Of a stretch of DNA of 64,000 nucleotides, positions 1 to 11,388 are shown one piece after another. Under the pieces are notes generated by a model that was not told where the DNA came from, made no database searches, and saw only the letters and a program-made list of their open reading frames with translations. The first letter of the stretch is position 1, and every line of letters begins with the position of its first letter. Source of the DNA: Helianthus annuus (Eukaryota > Streptophyta > Magnoliopsida > Asterales > Asteraceae); contig NC_035435.2 of the NCBI RefSeq assembly GCF_002127325.2, positions 124,925,127 to 124,989,126 of the forward strand, read 5' to 3'. The translations under genes were made by a program, and so were the position numbers.

Positions 1-888
1 GTGTTTGCTGCTGCTACTGATTCTGAGTTACAGGCCGTGGGCTCCTACAATCCTTGGCCTCATGACCCATCTTGAGATACCTCTGACAACGACCCTTGTT
101 GCACTGGCCGCTGTGGTGTCTGTTACAGTTGTTGCACCTGGGGTGATTTCTGTGATAAACTCTCTGCCCGCGACTACCAGAAGATTGCTGACTGGGACTC
201 TGGTAGAGGTCAGTCTTTTGCTGCTGAACCTGAGACTGAACTGAAGCTGAACCCTTGCTGGAATCCCCCTCCCATTTTCTCTTGTTGTCACTGGGAGTAG
301 CAGGAGTAGCAGAAGTGGTAGCGGTAGTAGCAGCGCCTATACGCTTAGGCAGCCTGTTCTGTTCCACTGCCTGATCTGTGAGGCGATGAGCAAGACGCTG
401 AACATCCTGGATATTATTAAGGTTAGCCGATGTCACATGGCTCTGAATTTCAGGTGCTAACCCCTTGAGATACAACTCAATGCGCTTGACTGGGGGGTCC
501 ACCATAGTTGGACACAAGATGGCCAGCTCGTTTGACCGTTTCGTATAAGCTTCAATTCCGACCCTGTCATTTTCAGATGATAAAGCTCCACTTCCAACTT
601 GTGGATGTCATCACGTGTGCAGTATTCTCGTTTGATGAGTTCCTTAAAATCATTCCAAGGGGTGGCGTTAGCAGCTGCCAGCCCTAAAATCTGAACTTGC
701 GCGTTCCACCAAGTCAGCGCAATTCCTTCTAGAGTACCAGTGGCGTACTTCACCCTGCGAGCCTCAGGGCATTCACACATCTCGAACACAGACTCGAGCT
801 TTTCAAACCAATGGAGGATTCCAACTGCTCCTTCAGTGCCATTGAATGTGTTTGGACGACAGTCCATGAAGTTCTTGAAAGTGCACAC
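1..888 (-). pseudogene. Element A: Ty3/gypsy gag, C-terminal part, frameshifted
   Basis: Two overlapping minus-strand frames read as one retrotransposon capsid protein. 888-457 gives the gag core, beginning CTFKNFMDCRPNTFNG with a WFEKLESVF motif and TWWNAQVQ. The frame then shifts near 550, and 517-14 continues with SNLNNIQDVQRLAHRLTDQA, a Q/S-rich linker and a zinc knuckle (CNNCNRHHSGQC followed by CQRYLKMGHEAKDC). The gag type fits Ty3/gypsy chromoviruses, probably the Tekay side. The frameshift and an early stop in the N-terminal part (see 8570-8762) mean it is dead. Element B (907-8569) separates the two gag parts. Protease, RT and the left LTR lie outside the window. Confidence 0.85.
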
Positions 889-901
889 AGGTTGCTGAGC
901 G

Positions 902-906
902 TGTTG
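902..906. repeat. 5-bp target-site duplication, left (element B)
   Basis: TGTTG directly before LTR B1 is repeated at 8570-8574 directly after LTR B2. This is the 5-bp duplication expected from a retrotransposon integrase. The gag frame of element A resumes when B and one TGTTG are removed. Confidence 0.9.
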
Positions 907-2829
907 TGTAACGCCCCAAAAATGTTAATAGGATAATAAGTACAAATAAATAAAGAACGTAACTTGGTTAATGAAACATGACTAAATGATAGCTAGTTTA
1001 ATTGGTAAAGCCTAAATTAAAACACTCTCTCAAAATAGGAGGGGCTAAGGTGTAAATAATAAACAAAAGGGGTTTTAATTAGTAAATCAAAGAAACACCT
1101 ACGTCTGGTGTTTGGGTCGATCGAACAAGGAGCAGGAAAGGGGGTGAAAAACCCTAAACTCAAGAAATCCAGTAATTGAAGCCTAAATCACAAGATAATT
1201 CGGTGCATGAGCCCTCTTTTTGGAAAATCTAACCCTAATTAGTGAAGTGGTGAGTTTAATTTTCTGAAATTATGATTTGTAGAATGAGGGGTTAAACCCA
1301 ATCTCGATTTCTTGTGTCAAATATGATAAATCTGAGATAGAATTGCTTTTTAGAACAAGAATGATGCTTGATTTTAGGTTGTATGAAAGTTGTAGAGAAA
1401 ACCCATTTGAAGTTATGATGATTTGATTAGAGATGATGATGCATGTGTTTATTCTTGATGTAGTATGATGGGTAAGATTAATATATGCATAATGATGTTA
1501 TAATAATCTGAATATTTGAGGAATTTATGTGTTTGAGATGTATTGCCATGATTTTAGAATGACTTGGTAGAGATGCGTTTGCTATGCTTGTATATTGTGC
1601 TAGTTAAGATTGTACGCACATAAGGTGTTCGATGAAATGCTTGAGCCGAATTGGTTATGTATGAACATGAGAAATTGTAGTTTTAATGATCTAATGATGG
1701 CATGAAATATGAATACGAATAATGAACGTTATAGTAATGATGTAAATGCGTGAAAACAATGTATAATGTGAAAGCTAAACGTGAATGTGATGCACCTTAT
1801 AGGGTCGAAGAAAAGAGGAGAATCAAGCCAAGCAAAGGCAATAGGAGCACACAACTCCGGTAAGTTCTTATGAACTTCGTTTACTCTACTAGTGGATTTA
1901 TGAATAATATTAATGATAATATGAATTCGTACTATTTTTCCGTTGTGGATTAAAAATTGATTTAGATGTAAGGAATTATATCGAAGAGGGTTTAGAAGTT
2001 ATGTTGTAACGAATGCGAAATAGCAAATCCATTGCGGATTTGGTTATGCTAACGAAGGTTATGATAAGCTATGCGAGTCGACCGGTTCTAGTTGAACAAG
2101 TCGAATAAGAATAATGCTACCATCCGTTTCGAATGGGTGGTTTTGAATGCTATAACGAATGCTAGAAGTTTAATCCGTTATACGGATAGAAAGAAGAATT
2201 TATGTTGAAAGCAAATAACCCAACTAAACGGGTCGAATGTGTATGCTTAACTCTCATTGAGAGTGTTTATGCCATACCCAAGTATTTGGGTAGTCGAATG
2301 TGTAAAAAGGATGAAAGCTCATATGCGGAGGGAACTAAAACGAAGGAATTATAATTAACAAGTGTGAGGACTAACTTTTAAGTATTGTTGTTGAATGTAG
2401 GTAAATCCTCAACTTAGGCGACTCGGTGAAATGGAGCGAGCACGTGTCCATGTCATGTTATACCAAATGCTTCCGCTAGCTTATGTTCATCTTTATGGTC
2501 CATGACTTGTTATTTTTTTCAACTTTGTTAGTAGTCGTACATTTGTAAAGCTTTTCGTCTTGCTTTGAGTAGTTTAATGTCGAACGGATCGTAGTATGTT
2601 GTTTAGTTTATTATGTTAAAAACAGGGGGCACGTTCGTTTTACGAACGGGTCATGCCGAAATTTTGTAAAAATTTTACTATGTATCAAAGTTGGTATTTT
2701 TGATGTCTTTAAATTACTCTAGTTAGTAATTTACCTTTTTGAGTTGTGAAAGATTCGTATATTTTAAAAGTTTATGTTTTCTAGCGTCTTTGGTTGTCAT
2801 TTCTCCTAGACGCAAAAACGGACGTTTCA
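907..2829 (+). mobile_element. Element B: 5' LTR (1,923 bp)
   Basis: Starts TGTAACGCCCC and ends ACGTTTCA (TG...CA ends), and matches 6644-8569 along its whole length. I count about 18-20 differences between the two LTRs by eye, roughly 1%, so the insertion is fairly young but clearly older than the Tekay insertion at 37.4-57.3 kb. It contains no long ORF. A primer-binding site follows directly. Confidence 0.95.
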
Positions 2830-2832
2830 AGT

Positions 2833-2845
2833 TGGTATCAGAGCC
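2833..2845 (+). other. Primer-binding site, element B
   Basis: TGGTATCAGAGCC lies 3 bases after the LTR. This is the classical plant site complementary to the 3' end of initiator-methionine tRNA, which primes minus-strand DNA synthesis. It sets the element's orientation as plus. Confidence 0.93.
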
Positions 2846-3132
2846 AAGGTTTGAGGGATTCGGGCAAGAGTCCTAGCGCTCGAACTCAAACCAAATGGCT
2901 CGTGCTAATGTGCTCGCTCCAAGATCGCCAATGAGGTAATACGCTAAGTTCTCAGTAATAATAATGGTATGTGTAATATGTTTCGGATGCAAAAATAAAA
3001 GCTAAGTTTATAGATGAATAGATAGGGAGGTCATACGGAGAATTCGGGAACCGTATGGCTGGAAATATGCACGGGAAATAGACAAGGTAACAAAAAAAAT
3101 GACACAGCAGCGTTTCAGCAATTCGGGAAGCT

Positions 3133-3265
3133 GTCGCCGACGGGCTCTCATGCCGTCGCCGACGCCCCCATTCAGCCGACGCCTAAACTTCCTGCCTACG
3201 GACAAAGTGGACGACGGCCCATAATTAGAACCCGTCGCCGACGGTATGACCAGCCGTCGCCGACG
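3133..3265. repeat. Four GC-rich GTCGCCGACG motifs
   Basis: The 10-mer GTCGCCGACG occurs at 3133-3142, 3155-3164, 3234-3243 and 3256-3265, in an otherwise AT-rich element. Its arms GTCG and CGAC can pair, so each copy can form a small stem with two unpaired central bases. The position just downstream of the primer-binding site is where packaging or dimerisation signals lie in retroelement RNA, but that role is only a guess. Confidence 0.75.
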
Positions 3266-5049
3266 GCCTTTACAAAGGTGATCCGCAGAAAAATTTCTTT
3301 TATTTTATTGTATTTATGTTTGGGAGTTCCGTGTGATTCAAAGGACCATTAGATGATAGCATAGGGTCCTTATAAGCAGGATGATAAGATACTTATGACC
3401 ACAATCCGTGATCACAACGAAAAAGAATTTATAAAGAATTAAAGGTAATGATGTGAATAACATAAGTTGAAAAATGAGCCTTAGATGATCAAGATTTTGA
3501 ATTGCACGATTACAAGTGTAGTAAACAAAGGTCGAAGTATGTGTTATATGGAAAGCTTATGATTTGTGTTAAACGGAAACATGATGTTGTGTTAAGCTAG
3601 TCCGCCATATTTTTTTCTTATGTTTTTCATGTTTTAGCCAAAAGTACTTTCCGAAAGCCACTTCAACGTTTACTTAGGGTCCATGTAAGACCTAACATGA
3701 TATATATAACCACAATTAGTGGTTACGATGGAAAGAAATTTGTAAAAGTCAAAAGTAAAGTGTCGAATGACACGAATGAACGCTGAAAGTTAAAAAAAAT
3801 GAAAATGAGTAAAGTCTAGAATATGAGAATGTGAATGAAGTAAATACGGATTAATGAATTATGATGTACTGAAGCGTGTAAATTATGATTTAAGTTCCAT
3901 ACTTCTTAGAAATGCCCGTTTTGTGTTCCTGTCAAGTCATAAGAAGATATAACAAGATCACGTAGATCGTCGACGATAAAGTAAAATTTATAAAAACTCG
4001 AATGTAATGAATGAATGACATGAAATGAATGATGAATGCATAAAGTGGAGTTGGAATTCGTATGAAAATTCGGATGAATGTATGCTTTGATAGAATTATG
4101 CATTTGAGGCTTGTACCTTGTACATGAATGGAGTGATGCTTATGTGTATTTAATGATTTGCTTTAGTAGGATTAAGAGGCGAATATGTGCTAAATGTGAA
4201 TCATAAGAGCTAACTAGTAAAGGATATGTTGAAATTATGTTATATAGTTGTTTCGAATGAAATTTGCTAACTGTAGAATCATGGAGCATTAGCATGTGAA
4301 AATACGTGTATGTGAATGTATATGTGTATTGTTTAGAGGATCACGTAAATTGTACATGTCGTACAATACGAGTATGAGAGACGCAGGGTATTATTATTAT
4401 GACCTACCATAGTTAGATGAACACATGTCCGAAGGTTTGAAGTATGTAAACGAGACAGTTGACTTTCTGACGGTCAACAGTAAAGGGATATCATGAGATA
4501 GCCATTAGACACAATTGATTAAGTAAAGAGTTAATGTGTTACGTACTAGATGAATTACGTGTTATGATGGATGATAGTTTAGTTGTATGGATTTGAAATG
4601 AGATGACTATTAATGAACGTCTCAATTATATGAAAATTCTACTAACGAAAGTCGATTAATGTATGAATAGAAAGAAAGTGAACAGTCGTATGTATGCTCA
4701 CATAAACTAATGATATTACAAAAGTACTGATATGTAAGGATGGAAATCCGTTAATAGTCGAACCGAAGGGTAAAATGTGGAATATTTGATTTTAGCAAGG
4801 TAGTTGTGGTGGAAAAACAAAAGAAGTCTTAGTGTGAAAATAGGAGGCATGAAAAGTACAAGCGAGATTCGGGCAAAGTGCTTAAATCTTATTAAACGAG
4901 TCAAATAATTCATAAGGATTATTAAGCCAAGAACTTATAAGCTAGAAATTTTCTTTATCTGGACGTAGGATTTCAAGTCCATATGGAAGAGGACCAAATT
5001 TTGGTCATGTAGGAAGAAACGGGAGGTTAATCGGGTAAGCGGTCCAAAA

Positions 5050-5540
5050 GTTATGCGCGTTTAAGCATGCAAGTATAAAGTAAGGTATGAAAGATATGCA
5101 CGTGTGAAGTTACGAAGTAAGGTATGCACGTATAAGGTTATGTATGATTGTACACACGTATGTAAAGATGTAGGAATGTATGTATGGATGAGTGTGTGTA
5201 TATGTAAAGATGAAGCAATGTATGAACGTATGTGGATATGTACGTAAGTAGGCATGAATGTATGTATAAATGCATGAAGAAAGAATTATCGTCCATGAAG
5301 GTATGAGGGATATGTATGAATGTACGCATGTACGTAGAGGTGCAGGAATGCATGTAAGTATGTATATATATATGTATGAATATATGCACGTATGCAAGTA
5401 TGTATGAAGGTATGCAAAAATGTATGTAAGTATGAATGAATGAATGTAAGTATGTATGAAGGTAGGAATAAATGTATGCACATATGTATATATGTATGAA
5501 TGAATGTATGTACGTATGCACGTGTAAAAGCATGTGCGAA
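5050..5540. repeat. Degenerate GTAT tetranucleotide tract
   Basis: A run of imperfect TATG/GTAT units (for example AAGTATGTATGAAGGTATG) over about 490 bp inside element B. In the minus strand it translates in several frames into endless His/Thr/Tyr/Ile repeats, which explains the apparent long frames there. These are not genes. A shorter tract of the same kind lies at 6300-6430. Confidence 0.85.
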
Positions 5541-6609
5541 TGTACGATATGGATACGTTTGAGTATTAACGTTAATAAACGTGTTCCCATTGAGAAAGCA
5601 AAGCAATGAAAGTATGAGAACATTGGATGCATAAGGAATTGAAGTTGATCTCGGAAAGGGTAAAGTTACGTTATGTTACGAATTAAACCAATTGAGAACC
5701 TTGTAAGGGTTTTATGAGTACGAATATGTTATCATATCTAAAGTATTGAAGTGTTATATACATTGTATGAAAGTTAGGGCTTTTATTATATTAAATACAA
5801 AGATCCCTATGAATTCTCAATTATGTAAGTTTTCTCAATTATGTAAGCTTTGGTCTTGCAAGTTATATTATTTGAACCAAGTACAGAATAATGCTGATAC
5901 AAATAAGAAATTTGTGAAGGAGTTATGGGTTAATAAACACCAAATTAAACAAAAGAATGAAATGAAATAAGATAACCATCGATGTTAAATATAATAAGGA
6001 TGAAGTGACATGCTGTAAGAATGCTCTGATTAGAAGTAAGTACAATGTATACTCCAATATGAAATGACCTGACACGAACAGGTCAAATGAATGAAAATGA
6101 TATGTTAGAGAGCGGTCATGCATTGACCTGTTATAAATGGGTCAAACAAACCAATGTTTTAAAGAAACTAGAAATGGGATTAAAAGTGCATAGTACAGGT
6201 CGGTAACAAACGTAGTGTAATGACGTATCTCAAGTTAAGTACGAAAGGTGAAGTATGAAATAGTAGTTATGTTGCAAGTAAGTTTTCGGGTATATGTAAA
6301 TAGATGTATGAATGTATATATATGAATGTACGTACGTATGAGTCAAAGGGGATTGTAGGTGCACAAGTAATAAAGCTTGTATGTATTTATGTATGTATGC
6401 ATGTATGTATGTATACATGTGTAAATGTATTCATGCTGATATGTATTTTGAAAGAAATGTATGAATAAACGTGCACCGATGAACACAACTAAGGAGCTAA
6501 CATGAGGCAAGAATTCGGAATTTAAAGATATGTGAATATATTTCAAAATTGTGTTACGTAGAAGGACCGGTCAGTTAAGGACTATGGTCCCGTGGAAATG
6601 AGCAAGGTT

Positions 6610-6643
6610 TCGGGGACGAAACCTCCTTTAAGGGGGGTAGACT
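6610..6643 (+). other. Polypurine tract and conserved pre-LTR motif, element B
   Basis: TTTCGGGGACGAAACCTCC followed by AAGGGGGGTAGAC directly precedes LTR B2. This is the purine-rich primer for plus-strand synthesis. The same arrangement (TTTCGGGACGAAATTCCC ... GGAGGGGAGAC) precedes the LTRs of the Tekay element at 45,960 and 54,520, which ties B to that lineage. Confidence 0.88.
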
Positions 6644-8569
6644 TGTAACGCCCCAAAAATGTTAGTAGGATAATAAGTACAAATAAATAAAGAACGTAAC
6701 TTGGTTAATGAAACATGACTAAATGGTAGCTAGTTTAATTGGTAAAGCCTAAATTAAAACACTCTCTCAAAGTAGGAGGGGCTAAGGTGTAAATAATAAA
6801 CAAAAGGGGTTTTAATTAGTAAATCAAAGAACACCTACGTCTGGTGTTTGAGTCGATCGAACAAGGAGCAGGAAAGGGGGTGAAAAACCCTAAACTCAAG
6901 AAATCCAGTAATTGAAGCCTAAATCACAAGATAATTCGGTGCATGAGCCCTCTTTTTGGAAAATCTAACCCTAATTAGTGAAGTGGTGAGTTTAATTTTC
7001 TGAAATTATGATTTGTAGAATGAGGGGTTAAACCCAATCTCGATTTCTTGTGTCAAATATGATAAATCTGAGATAGAATTGCTTTTTAGAACAAGAATGA
7101 TGCTTGATTTTAGGTTGTATGAAAGTTGTAGAGAAAACCCATTTGAAGTTATGATGATATGATTAGAGATGATGATGCATGTGTTTATTCTTGATGTAGT
7201 ATGATGGGTAAGATTAATATATGCATAATGATGTTATAATAATCTGAATATTTGAGGAATTTATGTGTTTGAGATGTATTGCCATGATTTTAGAATGACT
7301 TGGTAGAGATGCGTTTGCTATGCTTGTATATTGTGCTAGTTAAGATTGTACGCACATAAGGTGTTCGATGAAATGCTTGAGCCGAATTGGTTATGTATGA
7401 ACATGAGAAATTGTAGTTTTAATGATCTAATGATGGCATGAAATATGAATACGAATAATGAACGTTATAGTAATGATGTAAATGCGTGAAAACAATGTAT
7501 AATGTGAAAGCTAAACGTGAATGTGATGCACCTTATAGGGTCGAAGAAAAGAGGAGAATCAAGCCAAGCCAAGCAAAGGCAATAGGAGCGCACAACTCCG
7601 GTAAGTTCTTATGAACTTCGTTTACTCTACTAGTGGATTTATGAATAATATTAATGATAATATGAATTCGTACTATTTTCCGTTGTGGATTAAAAATTGA
7701 TTTAGATGTAAGGAATTATATCGAAGAGGGTTTAGAAGTTATGTTGTAACGAATGCGAAATAGCAAATCCATTGCGGATTTGGTTATGCTAACGAAGGTT
7801 ATGATAAGCTATGCGAGTCGACCGGTTCTAGTTGAACAAGTCGAATAAGAATAATGCTACCATCCGTTTCGAATGGGTGGTTTTGAATGCTATAACGAAT
7901 GCTAGAAGTTTAATCCGTTATACGGATAGAAAGAAGAATTTATGTTGAAAGCAAATAACCCAACTAAACGGGTCGAATGTGTATGCTTAACTCTCATTGA
8001 GAGTGTTTATGCCATACCCAAGTATTTGGGTAGTCGAATGTGTAAAAAGGATGAAAGCTCATATGCGGATGGAACTAAAACGAAGGAATTATAATTAACA
8101 AGTGGGACGACTAAATTTTAAGTATTGTTGTTGAATGTAGGTAAATCCTCAACTTAGGCGACTCGGCAAAATGGAGCGAGCACGTGTCCATGTCATGTTA
8201 TACCAAATGCTTCTGCTAGCTTATGTTCATCTTTATGGTCCATGACTTGTTATTTTTTTCAACTTTGTTAGTAGTCGTACATTTGTAAAGCTTGTCGTCT
8301 TGCTTTGAGTAGTTTAATGTCGAACGGATCGTAGTATGTTGTTTAGTTTATTATGTTAAAAACAGAGGGCACGTTCGTTTTACGAACGGGTCATACCGAA
8401 ATTTTGTAAAAATTTTACTATGTATCAAAGTTGGTATTTTTGATGTCTTTAAATTACTCTAGTAAGTAATTTACCTTTTTGAGTTGTGAAAGATTCGTAT
8501 ATTTTAAAAGTTTATGTTTTCTAGCGTCTTTGGTTGTCATTTCTCCTAGACGCAAAAACGGACGTTTCA
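6644..8569 (+). mobile_element. Element B: 3' LTR (1,926 bp)
   Basis: A full-length partner of 907-2829 with the same ends. It is followed by the target duplication TGTTG (8570-8574). Differences from the 5' LTR include small indels such as an extra CCAAG near 7565 and single-base changes. Confidence 0.95.
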
Positions 8570-8762
8570 TGTTGACCTATGGTGTAAGAATAGGACAAGG
8601 TTAAACACAAGAGTTGGTTTAGGAATGTAGGATCTAAAGATCCTAGTGTGAGTCACAACTGCAGGGTATACTACCTGCTTGTACAGCTGTAAGTGCCGCA
8701 GCAACTTGTTCGTTGATGAGAGCCGTCAACTGGGCTTAAGTCATGTTAATACGTCCAGACAT
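8570..8762 (-). pseudogene. Element A: gag N-terminal fragment with in-frame stop
   Basis: On the minus strand the start codon is at 8762 and the frame reads MSGRINMT, a stop, then AQLTALINEQVAAALTAVQA. That is the usual start of a chromovirus gag, with an early nonsense codon. The frame runs toward element B, whose insertion separates it from the rest of gag at 1-888. Confidence 0.8.
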
Positions 8763-9066
8763 GATCTTCATAGCAAAGGTAACACAAGTGAGAGAGGTTC
8801 GCGAAAAGTGCGATGACAGAAGAGAGTAAGCACACAAGTGTTCTTAAGCAATAACGAATAGTAGGCAATGTAATCTAAGCATACCACGAGCAAAGTTCTA
8901 TGTAATTCTAGCATGTAGGTAATAAACATAAACCATATTACCTAGGATGTTGAGTCTTGCACGTGGAGCGAGGCGTCGTTGTGGATCGTTGAGCACTGTA
9001 CTGGTTATAGTCTGGTTTTAATAAAAAATGTTTTTCCCTTATTAAAACCGAGTTCTCTATAACCAA
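8763..9066 (-). mobile_element. Element A: untranslated leader
   Basis: About 300 bp between the gag start and the primer-binding site of the minus-strand element. No ORF or other feature seen. Confidence 0.7.
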
Positions 9067-9080
9067 TGGCTCTGATACCA
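9067..9080 (-). other. Primer-binding site, element A
   Basis: TGGCTCTGATACCA on the plus strand is the reverse complement of the initiator-Met tRNA primer site TGGTATCAGAGCCA. It lies three bases from the LTR boundary at 9084 and fixes the orientation of element A as minus. Confidence 0.93.
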
Positions 9081-9539
9081 ATCTGTCACACCCCCAAAAT
9101 CCACCCGCGGAGTATCACCGCTTGGGAGCGTGACTTGACCAGGATCAAGCCACCAATCATATTGAACATGTAATAATAATTAAGTGTAAATGTAATTCAT
9201 CACAATACAATTGGTGTTCATTTCAAAACATAGTATAAGTAGCGGAAGCATAGTATGAATAATCCAACACAAGTGTTAAGTTTAAAGAGTCAAAATGTTT
9301 TCATCGAAACACCCACAATCCATGTCCACAACGACCGCGCCTCCCGTGCAAGCTCCATTAGTACCTATGGTCCTGCAAGGCATGTAACAGAAAGTCAACA
9401 ACTAGTTGAGCGAGTTCACAGTAAGTATGTTTGCAATAGTAAGTTCATTGCATCACGATGCGGTATTAACTAAGTCAATTGTATGTTCATTTAGTGGGGG
9501 CTTCCCATGTGTGTATGTACTAGACTAGAGGTAACCATA

Positions 9540-9795
9540 AGTGTTCTTCTTAACCCGAGAACAGTAGTACGTACGAGGTTTACGTAGGTTTTACGTAAGT
9601 GTCCTTCTTATCCCGAGGACAGTGGTACGCGGGGGTTTACGTAGGTTTTACGTAAGTGTCCTTCGTAACCCTAGGATAGTAGTATGTGTGGGTTTACGTA
9701 GGTTTTACGTAAGTGTCCCTCGAACCCTGAGGACAGTAGTAAGCACAAGTATTACGTAGGTTTTACGTAAGGGTCCTTCACAACCGAGGACGATG
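9540..9795. repeat. Tandem repeat of about 62 bp, four copies, in LTR A
   Basis: The unit contains GTTTACGTAGGTTTTACGTA followed by AGTGTCCTTC and an aaccCGAGGACAGTAGTA-type stretch. It recurs about every 62 bp with moderate divergence. Each copy holds two TACGTA palindromes. It lies in the U5-proximal part of the LTR. Confidence 0.8.
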
Positions 9796-10089
9796 GTAGA
9801 TAGTCTAGTAACACTGTAATCCAAATAATTCATCAATCCTTTTCCTTCAATCCCATTCCCTACCCACCGGGAATCCCATGCCTTGGTAAGAGTGTGAACT
9901 CACCTTGGTTTGCTCGGTTTGTGATTGCTTCTAGTGTTAATTAATGGTTAGGTCCGTTACACACGACCTAGGGTACATTGCACATAAACTCGATGTAAGT
10001 GTTTACGTTCAATTAGGGTTTACAATTCCTTGATGTCCAAACAACTGTGATTCGTGTGATAATTGTGTACAGAATGACATGACATAGAT

Positions 10090-10175
10090 TGTTATACATA
10101 CAGTATCATCCAGTAACATACAGTAACATACAGTTATATGCAGTAATATACAGTAACATACAGTAGCATGCAAAG
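10090..10175. repeat. Short tandem repeat, about 11 bp, in LTR A
   Basis: Seven imperfect copies of ACAGTAACAT (for example at 10,118 and 10,128), with variants CAGTTATATG and CAGTAGCATG. Confidence 0.75.
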
Positions 10176-10261
10176 TGTTCCTCATACAGGGTTTGAACTT
10201 AGCATTATAAGTAAACCCAGATCCCTAGTGTTAGCATTAAGTCTAATACTGGTGTTTACAA

Positions 10262-10690
10262 TAAACTCGGATCATTCACGCATTACAAAACTCGGATCAT
10301 TCAATCATTACAAAAACTCGGATCATGCAAGCATCACTAAAAATTCGGACCCTACTCAAACAAAAGCTCAGGTCCGAACACCCCCTTATCAAGGTCGGAC
10401 CAAACACCCTTTAATAAAAGTCGGACCAACATCCCCTCTTGAAAGTCGGACCATATGTTCATAATCAAAAAGTTAGACTATATGTTCATAACAAAATTCG
10501 GACCAAACCCCCTTATAAAATTCGGACTACCAAACCCCCTTATAAAATTTCGGACCTCATACATCATCACAAGTTCGGACCACATACATCCTCATAAGTT
10601 CGGACCACATACACCATCATAAAGTTCGGACCTTATAACTCCTTTACACAAATTCGGACCATATAAGCTACATAAAAGTCGGGCCTAACA
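10262..10690. repeat. Degenerate tandem array of TCGGAC units in LTR A
   Basis: About fourteen copies of AA(A/G)YTCGGACC followed by 15-25 bp of variable sequence. The first few copies read CTCGGATCATTCA, the later ones AGTCGGACCA or TTCGGACCACATACA. The apparent 98-residue frame at 10,168-10,464 is this repeat and not a gene. Confidence 0.8.
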
Positions 10691-11388
10691 TCAATCATGC
10701 GAATATTCAAATTCAATGTAACAGTTACATTTTACGATCAAGAACCCTAATCCCAGACATTGCCAGTGCTGTAATCAAACAGGCAATCCAACTATTCTAG
10801 CATATCAAACATCATAGTGACAGGCAAAAGGTTACGCAAATACTCATAAACCATTGTGCAAACAATCAGAATGATCAATAAACACAGAACCATTGCTTGG
10901 AGAACTAGGGTTTCGCATGAATCACATAATCAAGGATTAACAACAAATAATCATTAAACGTTTACCTTAGATTGATTCTAGATGGATTGGAAGATCAAGG
11001 TTGATGCAAGAGAACTTGTGTAGCCAAGAATGATGAGAGAAATGATTGTAGAGAGAATGATTTGAAGTGCCGTATGATTGAAATTGGTGAGAATGATTAG
11101 GGTTAAGGGGTTTTGTTTTATTTTCATTATTACCACTAAACACCCCCTAAGTATCATCCTTTACACAAAACACACACACCACATATAATTTACAGTTTCA
11201 TCACCAAGTTCATGTATTTGTCAAATCATTCGTAAAATAACACATAACCATGCAACAATCACAATACACTTTATCAAATCACAACGTATACAGTTACAAA
11301 GCAAACAAATTGTGTAAGTAAGCAACTAAACAAACAGTGAACGTGCAATAAATGCGAAAGTGGAATCTCAGAAATTCGAGTTGTCACA

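Larger units (their letters stand above)
2846..6629 (+). mobile_element. Element B: non-coding internal region (large retrotransposon derivative)
   Basis: About 3.8 kb between primer-binding site and polypurine tract with no gag or pol similarity that I can see in any frame. The sequence is AT-rich and full of ATG/GTA-type simple repeats. Near its start is a GC-rich island (3130-3270) with four copies of GTCGCCGACG. From about 5050 to 5540 and 6300 to 6430 it is a degenerate (GTAT)n-like tetranucleotide tract. Such large non-coding elements must use proteins from an autonomous partner. The partner is probably a Tekay-type element, judging from the shared motif before the 3' LTR (6610-6643). 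Confidence 0.85.
9084..11388 (-). mobile_element. Element A: 5' LTR (2.3 kb)
   Basis: Read on the minus strand it begins TGTGACAACTCGAATTTC and ends GGGGGTGTGACA, with TG...CA ends, directly next to the primer-binding site. It contains three tandem arrays, listed separately. Its outer end abuts the truncated gag-protease frame of element C, so A inserted into C. The matching 3' LTR and the target duplication are outside the window to the left. Confidence 0.88.

Noticed and set aside
5061..5632. Several long minus-strand frames of His/Thr/Tyr/Ile repeats
   Set aside because: All come from a tetranucleotide tract in a non-coding retroelement.
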